Below, piece by piece: positions 7,012-15,181 of a stretch of DNA of 20,605 bases. Position 1 is the first letter of the stretch. Each line of letters opens with the position of its first letter. Location: positions 1-20,605 of the forward strand of contig SEDG01000042.1 of the NCBI GenBank assembly GCA_004295885.1, written 5' to 3'. Origin of the DNA: Pedobacter sp. (GTDB taxonomy: Bacteria > Bacteroidota > Bacteroidia > Sphingobacteriales > Sphingobacteriaceae). The position numbers were made by a program, and so were the translations under genes. The notes below the pieces were generated by a model. That model was not told where the DNA came from and searched no databases. It saw nothing but the letters and a program-made list of their open reading frames with translations.

Positions 7012-9045
7012 CTATTTAACAATCCTCAACTTCGCGAACTTCAACAACAATTGTTTGTTACCAAGACCTTGAAAAAACACAGTTGCCTTCACATCTGGCA
7101 ACATCCCCTCTAGGTTTACAATCTTTCCAAAGCCGAATTTTTCGTGTTCTACATCCATTCCATTCTGAAACTCGTTAGCTGCATTTGGTGTAAAACCAGC
7201 AGTTGGTACGTGAGCTTTTGGTAAAATAGAAGTCGTTTTTGGTCTAATAACGGTTGTGCTAGTTGCAGGCTTAGGTGTAAATTCTCGTTGCTGACTCCAA
7301 GTTTTACGCTCGCTATCAAAACTGTTTTCTCCGAAGCTACTTTTAGCAGGCTTAACAACTTCTAATTCCAGATAGGATGGATTAATTTCATTGATAAAAC
7401 GACTTGGCTCACAAGAAGTTAAAGTTCCCCAGCGGTAACGAGAAGTAGAATAAGTAATAGTTAATTTCTTTTCAGCACGAGTTATCGCTACATAAAACAA
7501 TCGACGTTCCTCTTCTAAATCTACTCGTGATGTCAGCGACATTTGAGAAGGGAAGAGGTTTTCTTCCAATCCAACAATAAAAACATTCTTAAACTCTAAT
7601 CCCTTTGCAGAGTGAATAGTCATCAAAGAAACCGTATCAGCGTCTTTGTTTTTATCATTATCATCGTTGGTTAACAAAGCGATGTCTTGCATAAAAATCG
7701 CTAAACTTCTATCTTCAATATCCTCACGTTCGGCAAATTCCTTGATGCCGTTTAATAACTCCTGTATGTTTTCGTAACGAGAGCGACCTTCAACGCTATC
7801 ATCAGTATGTAATTCCTTTAAAATGCCCGAATGTTGGGCGATATATAAGGCTGTTTCGTAGGCATCCAGTTTTTTAGATTCAGCTGCGAAACTTTGGATC
7901 ATTACTGCAAAATCATTTAACTGATTTGCGATTCTTCCTTGTATATATTGCTGCGGATTACAGATAACCTGCCACATTGTAATATCGTGCTGGTCGGCAG
8001 CGGCAGATATTTTCTCTACAGTCGTATCTCCTAAACCCCTTCTCGGATAGTTGATTACACGTTTTATCGCTTCTTCATCTGCCGGATTAAAAGTTAATCG
8101 GAAATAAGCAATTAAATCTTTAATCTCTTTACGTTGATAAAAAGAAAGGCCACCATATATTTTATAAGGTACATTTAGTTTCCGCAAAGCTTCCTCCATT
8201 GCCCTACTTTGAGCATTGGTGCGATATAAAATAGCGAAATCCTTATACGTTATTCCAGCATTTAATCGGTCTTGAACTATCGCTTCTGCAACTAATTTTC
8301 CTTCTTCATTATCAGAAAACGCCCTCGAAATCTTAATTCTATCACCTTTCTCATTTTCAGAGAATACATTTTTCTCCAACTGATTTTTGTTGTTGGCAAT
8401 AATGCTATTGGCAACTTCAACTATGTTTTGCGTGGAACGATAATTTTGCTCCAGCTTATAAACCTTCAAATCAGGGTAATCGCGTTCGAAGTTTAAAATA
8501 TTTTGAATATTAGCACCACGGAAAGCATAAATACTTTGTGCGTCATCACCAACTACACAAATATTTTCATTTAATGCAGCTAGTTTTTTAACAATGGTAT
8601 ATTGAGAAAAGTTGGTATCCTGATACTCATCAACCATTAAATATTTAAACTTATGTTGGTATTTATTTAAAACGTCTGGATGATTTTTTAATAACACATT
8701 GGTTTTAAACAACAGATCATCAAAATCCATTGCGCCAGCTTTGTAGCAGCGTTTGGCGTAAGTATCATAAATTAAACCTAATAGCGGACGTTTATTGCCT
8801 GCATCTTCAGCTTGAATCTGGTCATTTTCTAAATATTCTGACGGAGAAACCAAGTTGTTCTTAGCCGATGAAATACGATTATAAACCACGTTGGCAGCAT
8901 ATAATTTATCATCTAACTGCATTTCTCTTAAAATGGAGCGAATTAAACTTTTGCTATCGTCGGTATCGTAAATAGTAAAGTTAGATGGATAACCAATTTT
9001 CTCAGCTTTTGAAAGCAAAGCTGTAATTATAGTAAGGTCAGTCAT
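7012..9045 (-). CDS. UvrD/PcrA-family helicase lacking the N-terminal ATP-binding region
   Basis: This is a superfamily 1A helicase of 677 residues, related to UvrD/PcrA, which unwinds DNA in repair and replication. Present are motif II VDEYQDT (138-144), motif III GDDAQSIYAFRGA (166-178), motif IV KLEQNYRST (197-205), motif V TIHSAKGLEF (476-485), motif VI ERRLFYVAITRAEK (513-526) and a C-terminal tail with a final Tudor-like segment. Family proteins begin with about 110 more residues carrying the Q motif, Walker A (GxGKT), Ia, Ib and the TFHS motif. Here recognisable homology starts only near residue 14 (AEKIGYPSNF), and the 266 bp upstream encode no Walker A in any frame. The rest of the frame is intact. 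It is therefore a recent 5' truncation, an ATPase-dead relic, or an assembly error. Family certain; activity doubtful. Confidence 0.85.
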   Translation of the reverse strand: MTDLTIITALLSKAEKIGYPSNFTIYDTDDSKSLIRSILREMQLDDKLYAANVVYNRISSAKNNLVSPSEYLENDQIQAEDAGNKRPLLGLIYDTYAKRCYKAGAMDFDDLLFKTNVLLKNHPDVLNKYQHKFKYLMVDEYQDTNFSQYTIVKKLAALNENICVVGDDAQSIYAFRGANIQNILNFERDYPDLKVYKLEQNYRSTQNIVEVANSIIANNKNQLEKNVFSENEKGDRIKISRAFSDNEEGKLVAEAIVQDRLNAGITYKDFAILYRTNAQSRAMEEALRKLNVPYKIYGGLSFYQRKEIKDLIAYFRLTFNPADEEAIKRVINYPRRGLGDTTVEKISAAADQHDITMWQVICNPQQYIQGRIANQLNDFAVMIQSFAAESKKLDAYETALYIAQHSGILKELHTDDSVEGRSRYENIQELLNGIKEFAEREDIEDRSLAIFMQDIALLTNDDNDKNKDADTVSLMTIHSAKGLEFKNVFIVGLEENLFPSQMSLTSRVDLEEERRLFYVAITRAEKKLTITYSTSRYRWGTLTSCEPSRFINEINPSYLELEVVKPAKSSFGENSFDSERKTWSQQREFTPKPATSTTVIRPKTTSILPKAHVPTAGFTPNAANEFQNGMDVEHEKFGFGKIVNLEGMLPDVKATVFFQGLGNKQLLLKFAKLRIVK

Positions 9046-9311
9046 TATCTAAACTTAAATTCGCTGTGAAAAACAGCCTCATAACCACTTCGCCAAGTTT
9101 AAATAAATTACGTTTCTGCTTACATTGAGGCTTACGAAACAGCGTTTAATTACTACCATAATAGGATGGTGAGTTTAGGGAACATTTAAAGCTAGAATTT
9201 TTATTTGTTAACATGCCTATATCAGATTTAAGAAACAAAAAAATGATAGAGATCTTTTATGACAAAAGGGCAAGTTGCCTATTTGGGAACAGATTTTGAT
9301 AGACTTGTGTT
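9046..9311. other. Gap where the helicase N-terminus is missing; imperfect inverted repeat
   Basis: This interval separates the truncated helicase from the DUF493 gene. I found no GxGKT-coding stretch on the minus strand. CGCTGT (9062-9067) and ACAGCG (9139-9144) form an inverted pair with AT-rich flanks that partly match (TTAAATT before the first, TTTAATT after the second), bounding about 90 bp. A small hairpin, GCTGT/ACAGC, sits at 9063-9077. This could be a short non-coding insertion or chance. Confidence 0.35.
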
Positions 9312-9623
9312 ATGGGAGAAATAAATATTGATTTTACCAATATTCCTGAACAAGGTGGTAAAGACAACTATGCTAATTTGAAAGAAAAGTTGGAAACCGT
9401 TGAGCAATTTCCTGGTATTTATAATTTTAAATTTATTATAACGGGCGGAGTAGATAAAATAGACGAATTACGTGCGGTCTTACCTGACGATAAATTCATC
9501 GAACAACCATCTAAAACTGGTAAATATGTAGCTATTACTGTAAAAAAAGAAATGCAGAATGCAGACGAAGTAATTGCGGTTTATAAAAAAGTTGGTACCA
9601 TTAACGGTATTATGATGCTTTAA
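9312..9623 (+). CDS. DUF493 (YbeD-like) family protein
   Basis: This 103-residue protein fits DUF493, the small alpha/beta family of E. coli YbeD. Characteristic features are FPGIYNFKFI (33-42) in the first strand region, PSKTGKYVAITVKKEMQNADEVIAVYKKVGTINGIMML as the C-terminal half (written as family pattern: S-x-x-GKY-x-x-[IV]-T, then D-E-V-I-x-x-Y), and a length near 90-100. The fold resembles ACT-like regulatory domains. The molecular role is not established. It should be cytoplasmic, with no signal or membrane segment. It reads away from the truncated helicase and converges on the PH-domain genes. A near-match to the -7 box, TAGACTTG, is at 9300-9307, just upstream of the start. Confidence 0.82.
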   Translation: MGEINIDFTNIPEQGGKDNYANLKEKLETVEQFPGIYNFKFIITGGVDKIDELRAVLPDDKFIEQPSKTGKYVAITVKKEMQNADEVIAVYKKVGTINGIMML

Positions 9624-9667
9624 TTTTTTGAAATGATATATAAGATCGTTATATCGTTTTGATGCCT

Positions 9668-9702
9668 TGCAACTCTAAACTTTTGAACTTTTACGACTTT
9701 TA
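9668..9702. repeat. Degenerate short-period tract between convergent genes
   Basis: The plus strand carries units AACTCTA, AACTTTTG, AACTTTTAC and GACTTTTAC in a row, with period drifting from 7 to 9. It fills the junction between the DUF493 gene and the last codons of the bPH2 gene. Confidence 0.4.
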
Positions 9703-11205
9703 CATCCATTCCTCACTACCGCTTTCAATCTGATAAAGCCAATAATTAACCAATTTTTTAATCTCGGTGTAATTGCCATATTTGAAGTGAATTACACCCG
9801 CTGCAGTGTGTAAATTAACGTGGCCAACATCTGCAACTTTATGCCAAGGGTATTGAAAGGTTGTAATGGACTGTATTTTATGAGGGAAAAGCAGCGAATT
9901 TTTAACATCCCAAATGCCGCTTCTTTTAATTATAAATTCTTTATTAACTGTTATTCTATGTCTTTTGTAACTGATGTAAATCATCGGCACTGCCATGATA
10001 AAATAGATTATTGCAGCAGGATAATAAGGTTTAAACTCTGGAATAAAAGTCCAAAATATAATAAAAATCCCGATAGGGAAAACCACTCTGAAAACGATGG
10101 GTAAGTTTAAAAACCTCCAATCAGGAATGAACATTTTCCCTTTTGCAGGAATTTCGCCCATTATCATTTTAATTAGCTCATCTCTTTCATTAGGATTGCA
10201 ACCAGGTATTAATAGGTTATTGCTTTCAAGGTCTTTTTCTTTTTTTACTTTACCAGATGATGCTTGCTTTAAATTCATATGCAGCAAATTCATCTTCTTC
10301 TGAAAATAGTTCTGACTATATGAAGTAATCTGAACCTTATTCGGACTTAACAAAGTATTTTTCTTAGCAAACAAACCGTGAGATATTAATAATGAATGTT
10401 TGTGTTTGCTAATGTGAAATTCGAAATATTTGACAAAGGTTCTAATCACATTGATGGCAAGAATGAGGAAAAGAATAACGCCAACTAAAATACCTATCGA
10501 AAATAATGTAAATAGGCTTTCCACTGCATTTTCTACCTGACCTTTATCCATATCAAAAGCTTTTAAAAATTCTTTTGCATTATGAATCAATGGATAAATA
10601 AACGCAATTAATAATGCAATTGTACTCCCATAGTTTGAGGTGAGACCAACTTTAAACAAGGTGCCAAAACTTACTTTTAGAAATGGCGTATCTTCTTGCG
10701 GAATGATCTGCTCTTGATTCGCATTTTCAGTATTTAGTATGCTTTTTCTGCTCAATAGATGTTCTCGTAAGCTATTTGCAATCTTTTCATCAATTGCTTT
10801 AATACTAACTTCTTGCCCTTCGCTACCCGCTGTATCTACTTTTAAACCATAAATGCCAATGATTTTTTGCAACAAGTTTTGGTTGATATTTACCTGTTGA
10901 ATTTTATCTAATTGAACGGTTAATTGAGTTTTATTGAAAATACCTTTGTTGATGATAAACTCTTGTTTTTGCTCATCTAAAAAGAAAGTAAAATTTCTGT
11001 AGTTGAAATAAGAATACACAAAAAGAAGTGCCACTAATACAAGTATTCCTAACCCAAAATAGATAAAATACTGTCTGTCTGCTTTTGCGAAAGCAAATAT
11101 TAAAGGAAAAATTAACGCTCTGATTAAGTGTTGTAGCGTATTGGCTGCCATTATGATAATGCCTACAGCTGATTGCCTTTGGGGTTTGCTGAAATCGTAG
11201 TTCAT
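9700..11205 (-). CDS. bPH2 (DUF304) multi-domain membrane protein, YdbT-like
   Basis: This 501-residue membrane protein resembles B. subtilis YdbT: repeated pairs of membrane helices, each followed by a bacterial pleckstrin-homology (bPH2) domain. Hydrophobic pairs lie near residues 15-67, 180-260 and 365-415. The domains after them carry the family signature of a protein turned on itself, for example FIINKGIFNKTQLTVQLDKI and HSLLISHGLFAKKNTLLSP, then FIIKRSGIWDVKNSLLFPHK. The biochemical role is not known; in B. subtilis the ydbST pair was linked to resistance to certain bacteriocins. Its ATG overlaps the stop of the YdbS-like gene (TAATG), so the pair is translationally coupled and probably works as one complex in the cytoplasmic membrane. 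Confidence 0.88.
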   Translation of the reverse strand: MNYDFSKPQRQSAVGIIIMAANTLQHLIRALIFPLIFAFAKADRQYFIYFGLGILVLVALLFVYSYFNYRNFTFFLDEQKQEFIINKGIFNKTQLTVQLDKIQQVNINQNLLQKIIGIYGLKVDTAGSEGQEVSIKAIDEKIANSLREHLLSRKSILNTENANQEQIIPQEDTPFLKVSFGTLFKVGLTSNYGSTIALLIAFIYPLIHNAKEFLKAFDMDKGQVENAVESLFTLFSIGILVGVILFLILAINVIRTFVKYFEFHISKHKHSLLISHGLFAKKNTLLSPNKVQITSYSQNYFQKKMNLLHMNLKQASSGKVKKEKDLESNNLLIPGCNPNERDELIKMIMGEIPAKGKMFIPDWRFLNLPIVFRVVFPIGIFIIFWTFIPEFKPYYPAAIIYFIMAVPMIYISYKRHRITVNKEFIIKRSGIWDVKNSLLFPHKIQSITTFQYPWHKVADVGHVNLHTAAGVIHFKYGNYTEIKKLVNYWLYQIESGSEEWM

Positions 11206-11738
11206 TATTGATTTTCAGTTAAATTCTCGATCTGGTCAAGCTTTCTCAGCAATATTTCTTTGATGTTTTTGGCTCTTTCTACTTCAATTCCTGATATATG
11301 CAAGTGACCAGTCTGCCCACCAGCAGTAAAAATTTGTAAAGTGGCCAAGCCGTAAGCCCGAGACGTTATTCCTTGGTCTAATGCTATATGCTGAATTCTA
11401 TTTAACGGAACAATTGTAGTTGTTTCGGCAATAATGCCACTTTTATAAACTATATCCTTTTCCCTTAATGCATAACCACGTTTTTTAAAGCTTAGGCTAT
11501 GTACAGTAAAAAGCAAGGCGCAAAAAACTAAATATCCAGCAATTAAATAAATAGGCTTTGGTTTTTCGTCCTCTATAAAATAATAGATTGTAGCCAATCC
11601 GCCGGCAATAAATACTAAGATGATAGAGAGATTTATGACAATGACATTCCAATATTTTGCATTTGGCGATGTAAGTACAATTTCTTCATATTGTGGTAAA
11701 CTATCTAAGTCGAAAGTTTCGTTCGTAAATTCTTGCAT
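11205..11738 (-). CDS. bPH2 (DUF304) membrane protein, YdbS-like
   Basis: This protein has 177 residues, with two membrane helices (about 32-52 and 61-80) and then one bPH2 domain. The domain shows KRGYALREKDIVYKSGII (87-104), TTTIVPLNRIQHIALDQG and a run ending in LQIFTAGGQTGHLHISGI. The last is the usual signature of YdbS-type single-domain partners. It is the promoter-proximal member of the overlapping pair with the larger bPH2 gene. It starts 56 bp after the SGNH hydrolase stop on the same strand, so co-transcription with that gene is possible. I saw no clear TAnnTTTG box of its own in the gap. Confidence 0.88.
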   Translation of the reverse strand: MQEFTNETFDLDSLPQYEEIVLTSPNAKYWNVIVINLSIILVFIAGGLATIYYFIEDEKPKPIYLIAGYLVFCALLFTVHSLSFKKRGYALREKDIVYKSGIIAETTTIVPLNRIQHIALDQGITSRAYGLATLQIFTAGGQTGHLHISGIEVERAKNIKEILLRKLDQIENLTENQ

Positions 11739-11794
11739 AAATTGCTATTTAGATTTGCTGCTAATATAGCGATGAAGAATAGATATCCGTAACG

Positions 11795-12757
11795 CTAACG
11801 AACAACAAGCATTTTTCTTGTAGCCGTATGTAATCCTGATAAGGAAACAAGTCGGTAGATATATACGCCAGGTGCTAAAAGGCTTAAATTAAGTTCAATG
11901 GTGTGCTTTCCAGTATTTAGATATTCATTTAACACAGTTTGTACCACATTGCCTTGTAGGTTATAAATTTTGAGTTCTACTTTATCAGCCTCTGGCATTA
12001 CAATATCTATAGAAGTTCTTTCTCTACCTGGGTTCGGATAATTCTGCGTTAAAGTAAATTCCAAAAATCGCTCTGCAATAATCTTATTGATTACATCAAA
12101 AAGCACAAAACTAATAAGTCTATTACCGCGGGCATTTGGGTGTACAGCATCCTGATAAAGCGTAAAATCTCTGCGAATGGCCGCATTAACATCCGCTAGG
12201 TAAATGCCATACTCCTTAACCAATCTTTTATAGAGGTTGTTAATGTTTAATATTTGAACATTCGCACGTCTTAATCTGGCGTCATTTCTGTCGTCGAAAT
12301 TTTGTACGGTACAAACTATAGGGACTAAGTTTTGGTTAAGCGATTTTACAATAAATGTGCGCATACTTTCTTCTGTTGCGGCAATTTTCTGACGCCCAGC
12401 CTCTATTTCTAAAGCATCGTTGGCCCCCATTAAAATTACGATAAAACCCGTTTTATAGGCTATCGCATCGTCTATTCGTGCTAAACCTTTAACGGTTGTT
12501 TCCCCTGAGACACCATATTTTTGTACATTTATGGTTTTAGTGGTATAACAATTAAGAAAGTTGGTGGTTAAATAAGTTTGAAAATCTAATCCATTAACAC
12601 CTGCAACTGTACTTGCCCCAAAGGTGATAACATTTACACTGTCTCTCGAATAAAATTTGGCAGATTCTGGACAACTCGCACCTGTAATTTGGGCCGAGGA
12701 TTCTGTAGAAAAACCTAATAAAAGTGCAAAGCATAGCGCTAATGCCCGAAATCTCAT
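11795..12757 (-). CDS. Secreted SGNH/GDSL-type hydrolase with T9SS C-terminal sorting domain
   Basis: From the ATG at 12757 the protein has 320 residues. A signal peptide covers about 1-22 (MRFRALALCFALLLG, then a cleavable SSA-Q). The SGNH fold follows: block I FGASTVAG with Ser49 as nucleophile, block II YGVSGETT (Gly85), block III MGANDA (Asn113), and block V DAVHPNA with Asp203 and His206. The Asp of the usual GDS is Ala here. Residues 234-320 are a type A T9SS sorting tail, with NYPNPG and KIYNLQG and the ending APGVYIYRL...KMLVVR. The enzyme should be an esterase or deacetylase delivered to the cell surface or outside; the substrate is unknown. The frame is open to an ATG at 12796, but that adds 13 residues before the signal peptide and lies upstream of a -7 box. 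Confidence 0.88.
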   Translation of the reverse strand: MRFRALALCFALLLGFSTESSAQITGASCPESAKFYSRDSVNVITFGASTVAGVNGLDFQTYLTTNFLNCYTTKTINVQKYGVSGETTVKGLARIDDAIAYKTGFIVILMGANDALEIEAGRQKIAATEESMRTFIVKSLNQNLVPIVCTVQNFDDRNDARLRRANVQILNINNLYKRLVKEYGIYLADVNAAIRRDFTLYQDAVHPNARGNRLISFVLFDVINKIIAERFLEFTLTQNYPNPGRERTSIDIVMPEADKVELKIYNLQGNVVQTVLNEYLNTGKHTIELNLSLLAPGVYIYRLVSLSGLHTATRKMLVVR

Positions 12758-12777
12758 CCTTAAAATATTATCTAGCG

Positions 12778-12807
12778 CAAAAATAGAGCTAACCAATTAC
12801 AAATATA
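12778..12807 (-). promoter_or_regulatory. Two -7 boxes upstream of the SGNH hydrolase
   Basis: On the minus strand TATTTTTG (12778-12785) and TATATTTG (12800-12807) both match TAnnTTTG. The nearer one lies 20 bp before the ATG at 12757, giving a short leader and supporting that start. No good TTTG -33 element was found at ideal spacing. Confidence 0.45.
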
Positions 12808-12907
12808 AATATTATAACTCCTATTTATAAGCTTGATTTGTATTTAGTTAAAGTTTGTTTACGAATTTTTGCTCACATTGTTTTCGCAATGCTTTTACTG
12901 AAAAACC

Positions 12908-12915
12908 TATATTTG
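12908..12915 (+). promoter_or_regulatory. -7 box for the M20 dipeptidase gene
   Basis: TATATTTG is a full match to TAnnTTTG and lies 17 bp before the ATG at 12933. A transcript from here would have a leader of about 10-12 bases. The -33 element is unclear; the nearest TTG (12878-12880) is 27 bp away. Confidence 0.5.
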
Positions 12916-12932
12916 CCTAAAATAAATATGTT

Positions 12933-14303
12933 ATGCAAGAAATCAAGAAATATGTTGAGGATAATAAACAACGCTTTTTAGATGAGTTGTTTGAATTATT
13001 GCGTTTTCCATCGGTTAGTGCCGACCCAAAATATAAAAATGATGTATTAAAAACTGCAGACTTTGTTGCTCAGAAATTAAAAGATGCTGGAGCTGACAAA
13101 GTGGAGATTTGCGAAACGGCTGGTTATCCCATTGTATATGGAGAGAAATTAGTTGATGCCAGTTTGCCAACGGTTCTAATTTACGGTCATTACGATGTGC
13201 AACCTGCCGACCCATTAGAATTATGGAAGACTCCTCCATTTGAGCCAACAGTTCGTGATGGAAAAATTTATGCTCGTGGTGCTTGTGATGATAAAGGTCA
13301 GTTTTATATGCATGTAAAAGCATTTGAATTGATGATGAAAACCAACACTTTAGCTTGTAACGTTAAGTTTATGATAGAGGGAGAAGAGGAAGTTGGTTCT
13401 GCAAACTTGGGCATTTTTGTTAAAGCAAACGCAGAGCGATTAAAAGCGGATGTGGTTTTAATTTCGGATACATCGATGATTAGCATGGAAAACCCGTCAA
13501 TTGAGACCGGTCTACGTGGTTTGGCATATATGGAAGTGGAAGTTGTTGGTCCAAACCGCGATTTACATTCTGGAGTGTATGGTGGTGCTGTGGCAAATCC
13601 TGCAACAATTCTTTGCAAAATGATTGCTTCTTTACATGATGAAAATAACCACATCACTATTCCTGCTTTTTATGATAACGTAGTAGAATTAACAGATGCT
13701 GAGAAAAAAGCCTTAAATGAAGCACCTTTTGATTTAGCAGAATATAAAGAAGATTTAGATATTAAAGCCGATTGGGGCGAAAAAGGTTACAGTACTTTAG
13801 AACGTACGGGTACCAGACCTACTTTAGAGGTTAATGGTATTTGGAGTGGTTACATCGGCGAAGGTGCTAAAACGGTATTACCAAGCAAGGCAAATGCTAA
13901 AATATCTATGCGTTTGGTGCCTAACCAAAACTCTGATGAAATAGCTGAAATTTTCGCTAAACATTTCGAAAGCATTGCTCCAGATTATGTAAAAGTAAAA
14001 GTTACGGCACATCATGGTGGCGAACCTGTTGTTACACCAACCGACAGTGTTGCTTATCGCGCTGCAGAGCAAGCAATTTTAGATAGTTTCGGTAAAAAAC
14101 CAATTCCAACTCGTGGCGGCGGAAGTATCCCTATTGTAGCTTTGTTTGAAGATGTTTTAGGTATTAAATCTGTGCTTTTTGGCTTTGGTTTAGATAGCGA
14201 TGCCTTACATTCTCCTGACGAGAAGTATGATATTTACAATTACTACAAGGGCATTGAAACTTTGCCATTGTTCCATAAATACTTTGCAGAATTAAGTAAA
14301 TAG
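12933..14303 (+). CDS. M20 family metallo-dipeptidase (CNDP/PepV-like)
   Basis: This is a two-zinc peptidase of 456 residues, of the M20 group that hydrolyses dipeptides and short peptides. Probable zinc ligands and catalytic residues are His86 and Asp88 in GHYDVQPADP, bridging Asp119 in RGACDDKGQ, general base Glu151 with ligand Glu152 in IEGEEEVGS, Asp179 in SDTS, and His426 in DALHSPDE. The dimerisation (lid) domain is inserted at about 195-385 and begins GLRGLAYMEVEV. No signal peptide is seen, so it should act in the cytoplasm. It is a single-gene unit with its own -7 box and a terminator. The exact substrate cannot be told from sequence; a role in using imported peptides, including murein-derived ones, is possible. 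Confidence 0.93.
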   Translation: MQEIKKYVEDNKQRFLDELFELLRFPSVSADPKYKNDVLKTADFVAQKLKDAGADKVEICETAGYPIVYGEKLVDASLPTVLIYGHYDVQPADPLELWKTPPFEPTVRDGKIYARGACDDKGQFYMHVKAFELMMKTNTLACNVKFMIEGEEEVGSANLGIFVKANAERLKADVVLISDTSMISMENPSIETGLRGLAYMEVEVVGPNRDLHSGVYGGAVANPATILCKMIASLHDENNHITIPAFYDNVVELTDAEKKALNEAPFDLAEYKEDLDIKADWGEKGYSTLERTGTRPTLEVNGIWSGYIGEGAKTVLPSKANAKISMRLVPNQNSDEIAEIFAKHFESIAPDYVKVKVTAHHGGEPVVTPTDSVAYRAAEQAILDSFGKKPIPTRGGGSIPIVALFEDVLGIKSVLFGFGLDSDALHSPDEKYDIYNYYKGIETLPLFHKYFAELSK

Positions 14304-14321
14304 AAATAAGTTGTTGATATG

Positions 14322-14360
14322 AAAATCCCTGTTTAGTTTAGCTAGGCAGGGATTTTTTTT
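14322..14360 (+). terminator. Intrinsic terminator after the M20 gene
   Basis: AAAATCCCTG (14322-14331) pairs with CAGGGATTTT (14347-14356) around a 15-base loop and is followed by more T. The A run on the other side would also give a T tract on the minus strand. Confidence 0.85.
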
Positions 14361-14375
14361 GTAAATGAAGGTTCG

Positions 14376-14460
14376 ATCTTTCAAAGATACTACAGTCCCG
14401 CCATTGCCTATAGCTCATTTCGCGATGCTCCATTTCGGGCTATTTGGCGCTGTCGGGTTT
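14376..14460. repeat. Structured intergenic element
   Basis: A perfect dyad, ATCTTT-c-AAAGAT, lies at 14376-14388. It is followed by a GC-richer segment bounded by CCCG (14397-14400) and CGGG (14454-14457). Inside are an inverted pair ATAGC/GCTAT (14410-14414 and 14439-14443) and a near direct repeat, GCTCATTTCG and GCTCCATTTCG. The base composition differs from the AT-rich surroundings. I think this is a dispersed repeat of the genus, but no second copy is in the window. Confidence 0.45.
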
Positions 14461-14533
14461 ATTTAACAGCGTGTTGTTTTTTATAGGTGGGGAAGGAATA
14501 AGTTATGTGGTCGGCTGTTTGTTTTATTTTAGT

Positions 14534-15064
14534 CTATAATAACTTCATTAAAGCTTTTATAAAATTAATTAATTTGGTTTCAGTTTCATTGTCGGTTAGA
14601 TTGCCCTGTTCATCAAATTTTCCTTTTACACCTTGAATTAATAAACAAGTTTCATCTGTAAATCTCGCCATCACTGTTTCCATTATTAACTGCAATTCCT
14701 CATGTCCTTTTTGTCCGTTCGCAGAGGCTGTAATCAGTCCAATTGGCTTATCTGAAAAAATAGTTGTTGCTATACACCATTCTATTGCATTTTTCAGTCC
14801 GCCTGGGATACTAAATACATATTCTGGTGTGCAAATAATTATTCCGTCTGCTTGCTCAATATTTTTTCTTAGTTCGACTATTTTCCTTGGAGGATTTTTT
14901 GCAGAAAGTTCTGGGTCAAAATGTGGTAGGGTTTTTAGGTAATCATAAATTGTCAAGTTAAACTCTTCAATTGCTAAACTTGCAAGTTTCTCAACAAGTT
15001 TAAGGTTTGAAGAGTTTGAACTTGCACTTCCTATAATTGCAAAAATGTTTTTCTTTTTCACCAT
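14534..15064 (-). CDS. NAD(P)H-dependent FMN reductase / flavodoxin-like oxidoreductase
   Basis: This 176-residue protein has the flavodoxin-like fold of the NADPH-dependent FMN reductase family. The phosphate-binding loop of FMN is GSASSNSSN (12-20), and the isoalloxazine-side motif TPEYVFSIPGGLKNAIEW is at 79-96, both diagnostic. Family members reduce FMN, quinones, azo dyes or chromate using NAD(P)H in the cytoplasm; the physiological substrate cannot be assigned. It is on the minus strand, with the 111-residue membrane protein gene ending 117 bp upstream. The gap has no clear promoter box, so co-transcription is possible but not shown. The start ATG is preceded by an AT-rich stretch without a Shine-Dalgarno, as usual here. 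Confidence 0.92.
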   Translation of the reverse strand: MVKKKNIFAIIGSASSNSSNLKLVEKLASLAIEEFNLTIYDYLKTLPHFDPELSAKNPPRKIVELRKNIEQADGIIICTPEYVFSIPGGLKNAIEWCIATTIFSDKPIGLITASANGQKGHEELQLIMETVMARFTDETCLLIQGVKGKFDEQGNLTDNETETKLINFIKALMKLL

Positions 15065-15181
15065 TAAATTAACTGGACCTATTTATTGTAAGTTGTTTTT
15101 GCTCGGTTAGGTAGGTTTCTGTTGTAGTATAATGGATCATAGCGGAGTATAGTAAACAGATTCTTTTTTGTATCCTATAAG

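Noticed and set aside
9046..9080. Possible remnant of the helicase TFHS motif (a minus-strand frame reads GYEAVFHSEFKFR)
   Set aside because: Only a few residues match, stops follow at once, and no other N-terminal helicase motif is near; chance is the simpler reading.
13015..14072. Minus-strand open frames inside the M20 gene
   Set aside because: They lie antisense to a well-conserved enzyme and have no domain or promoter.
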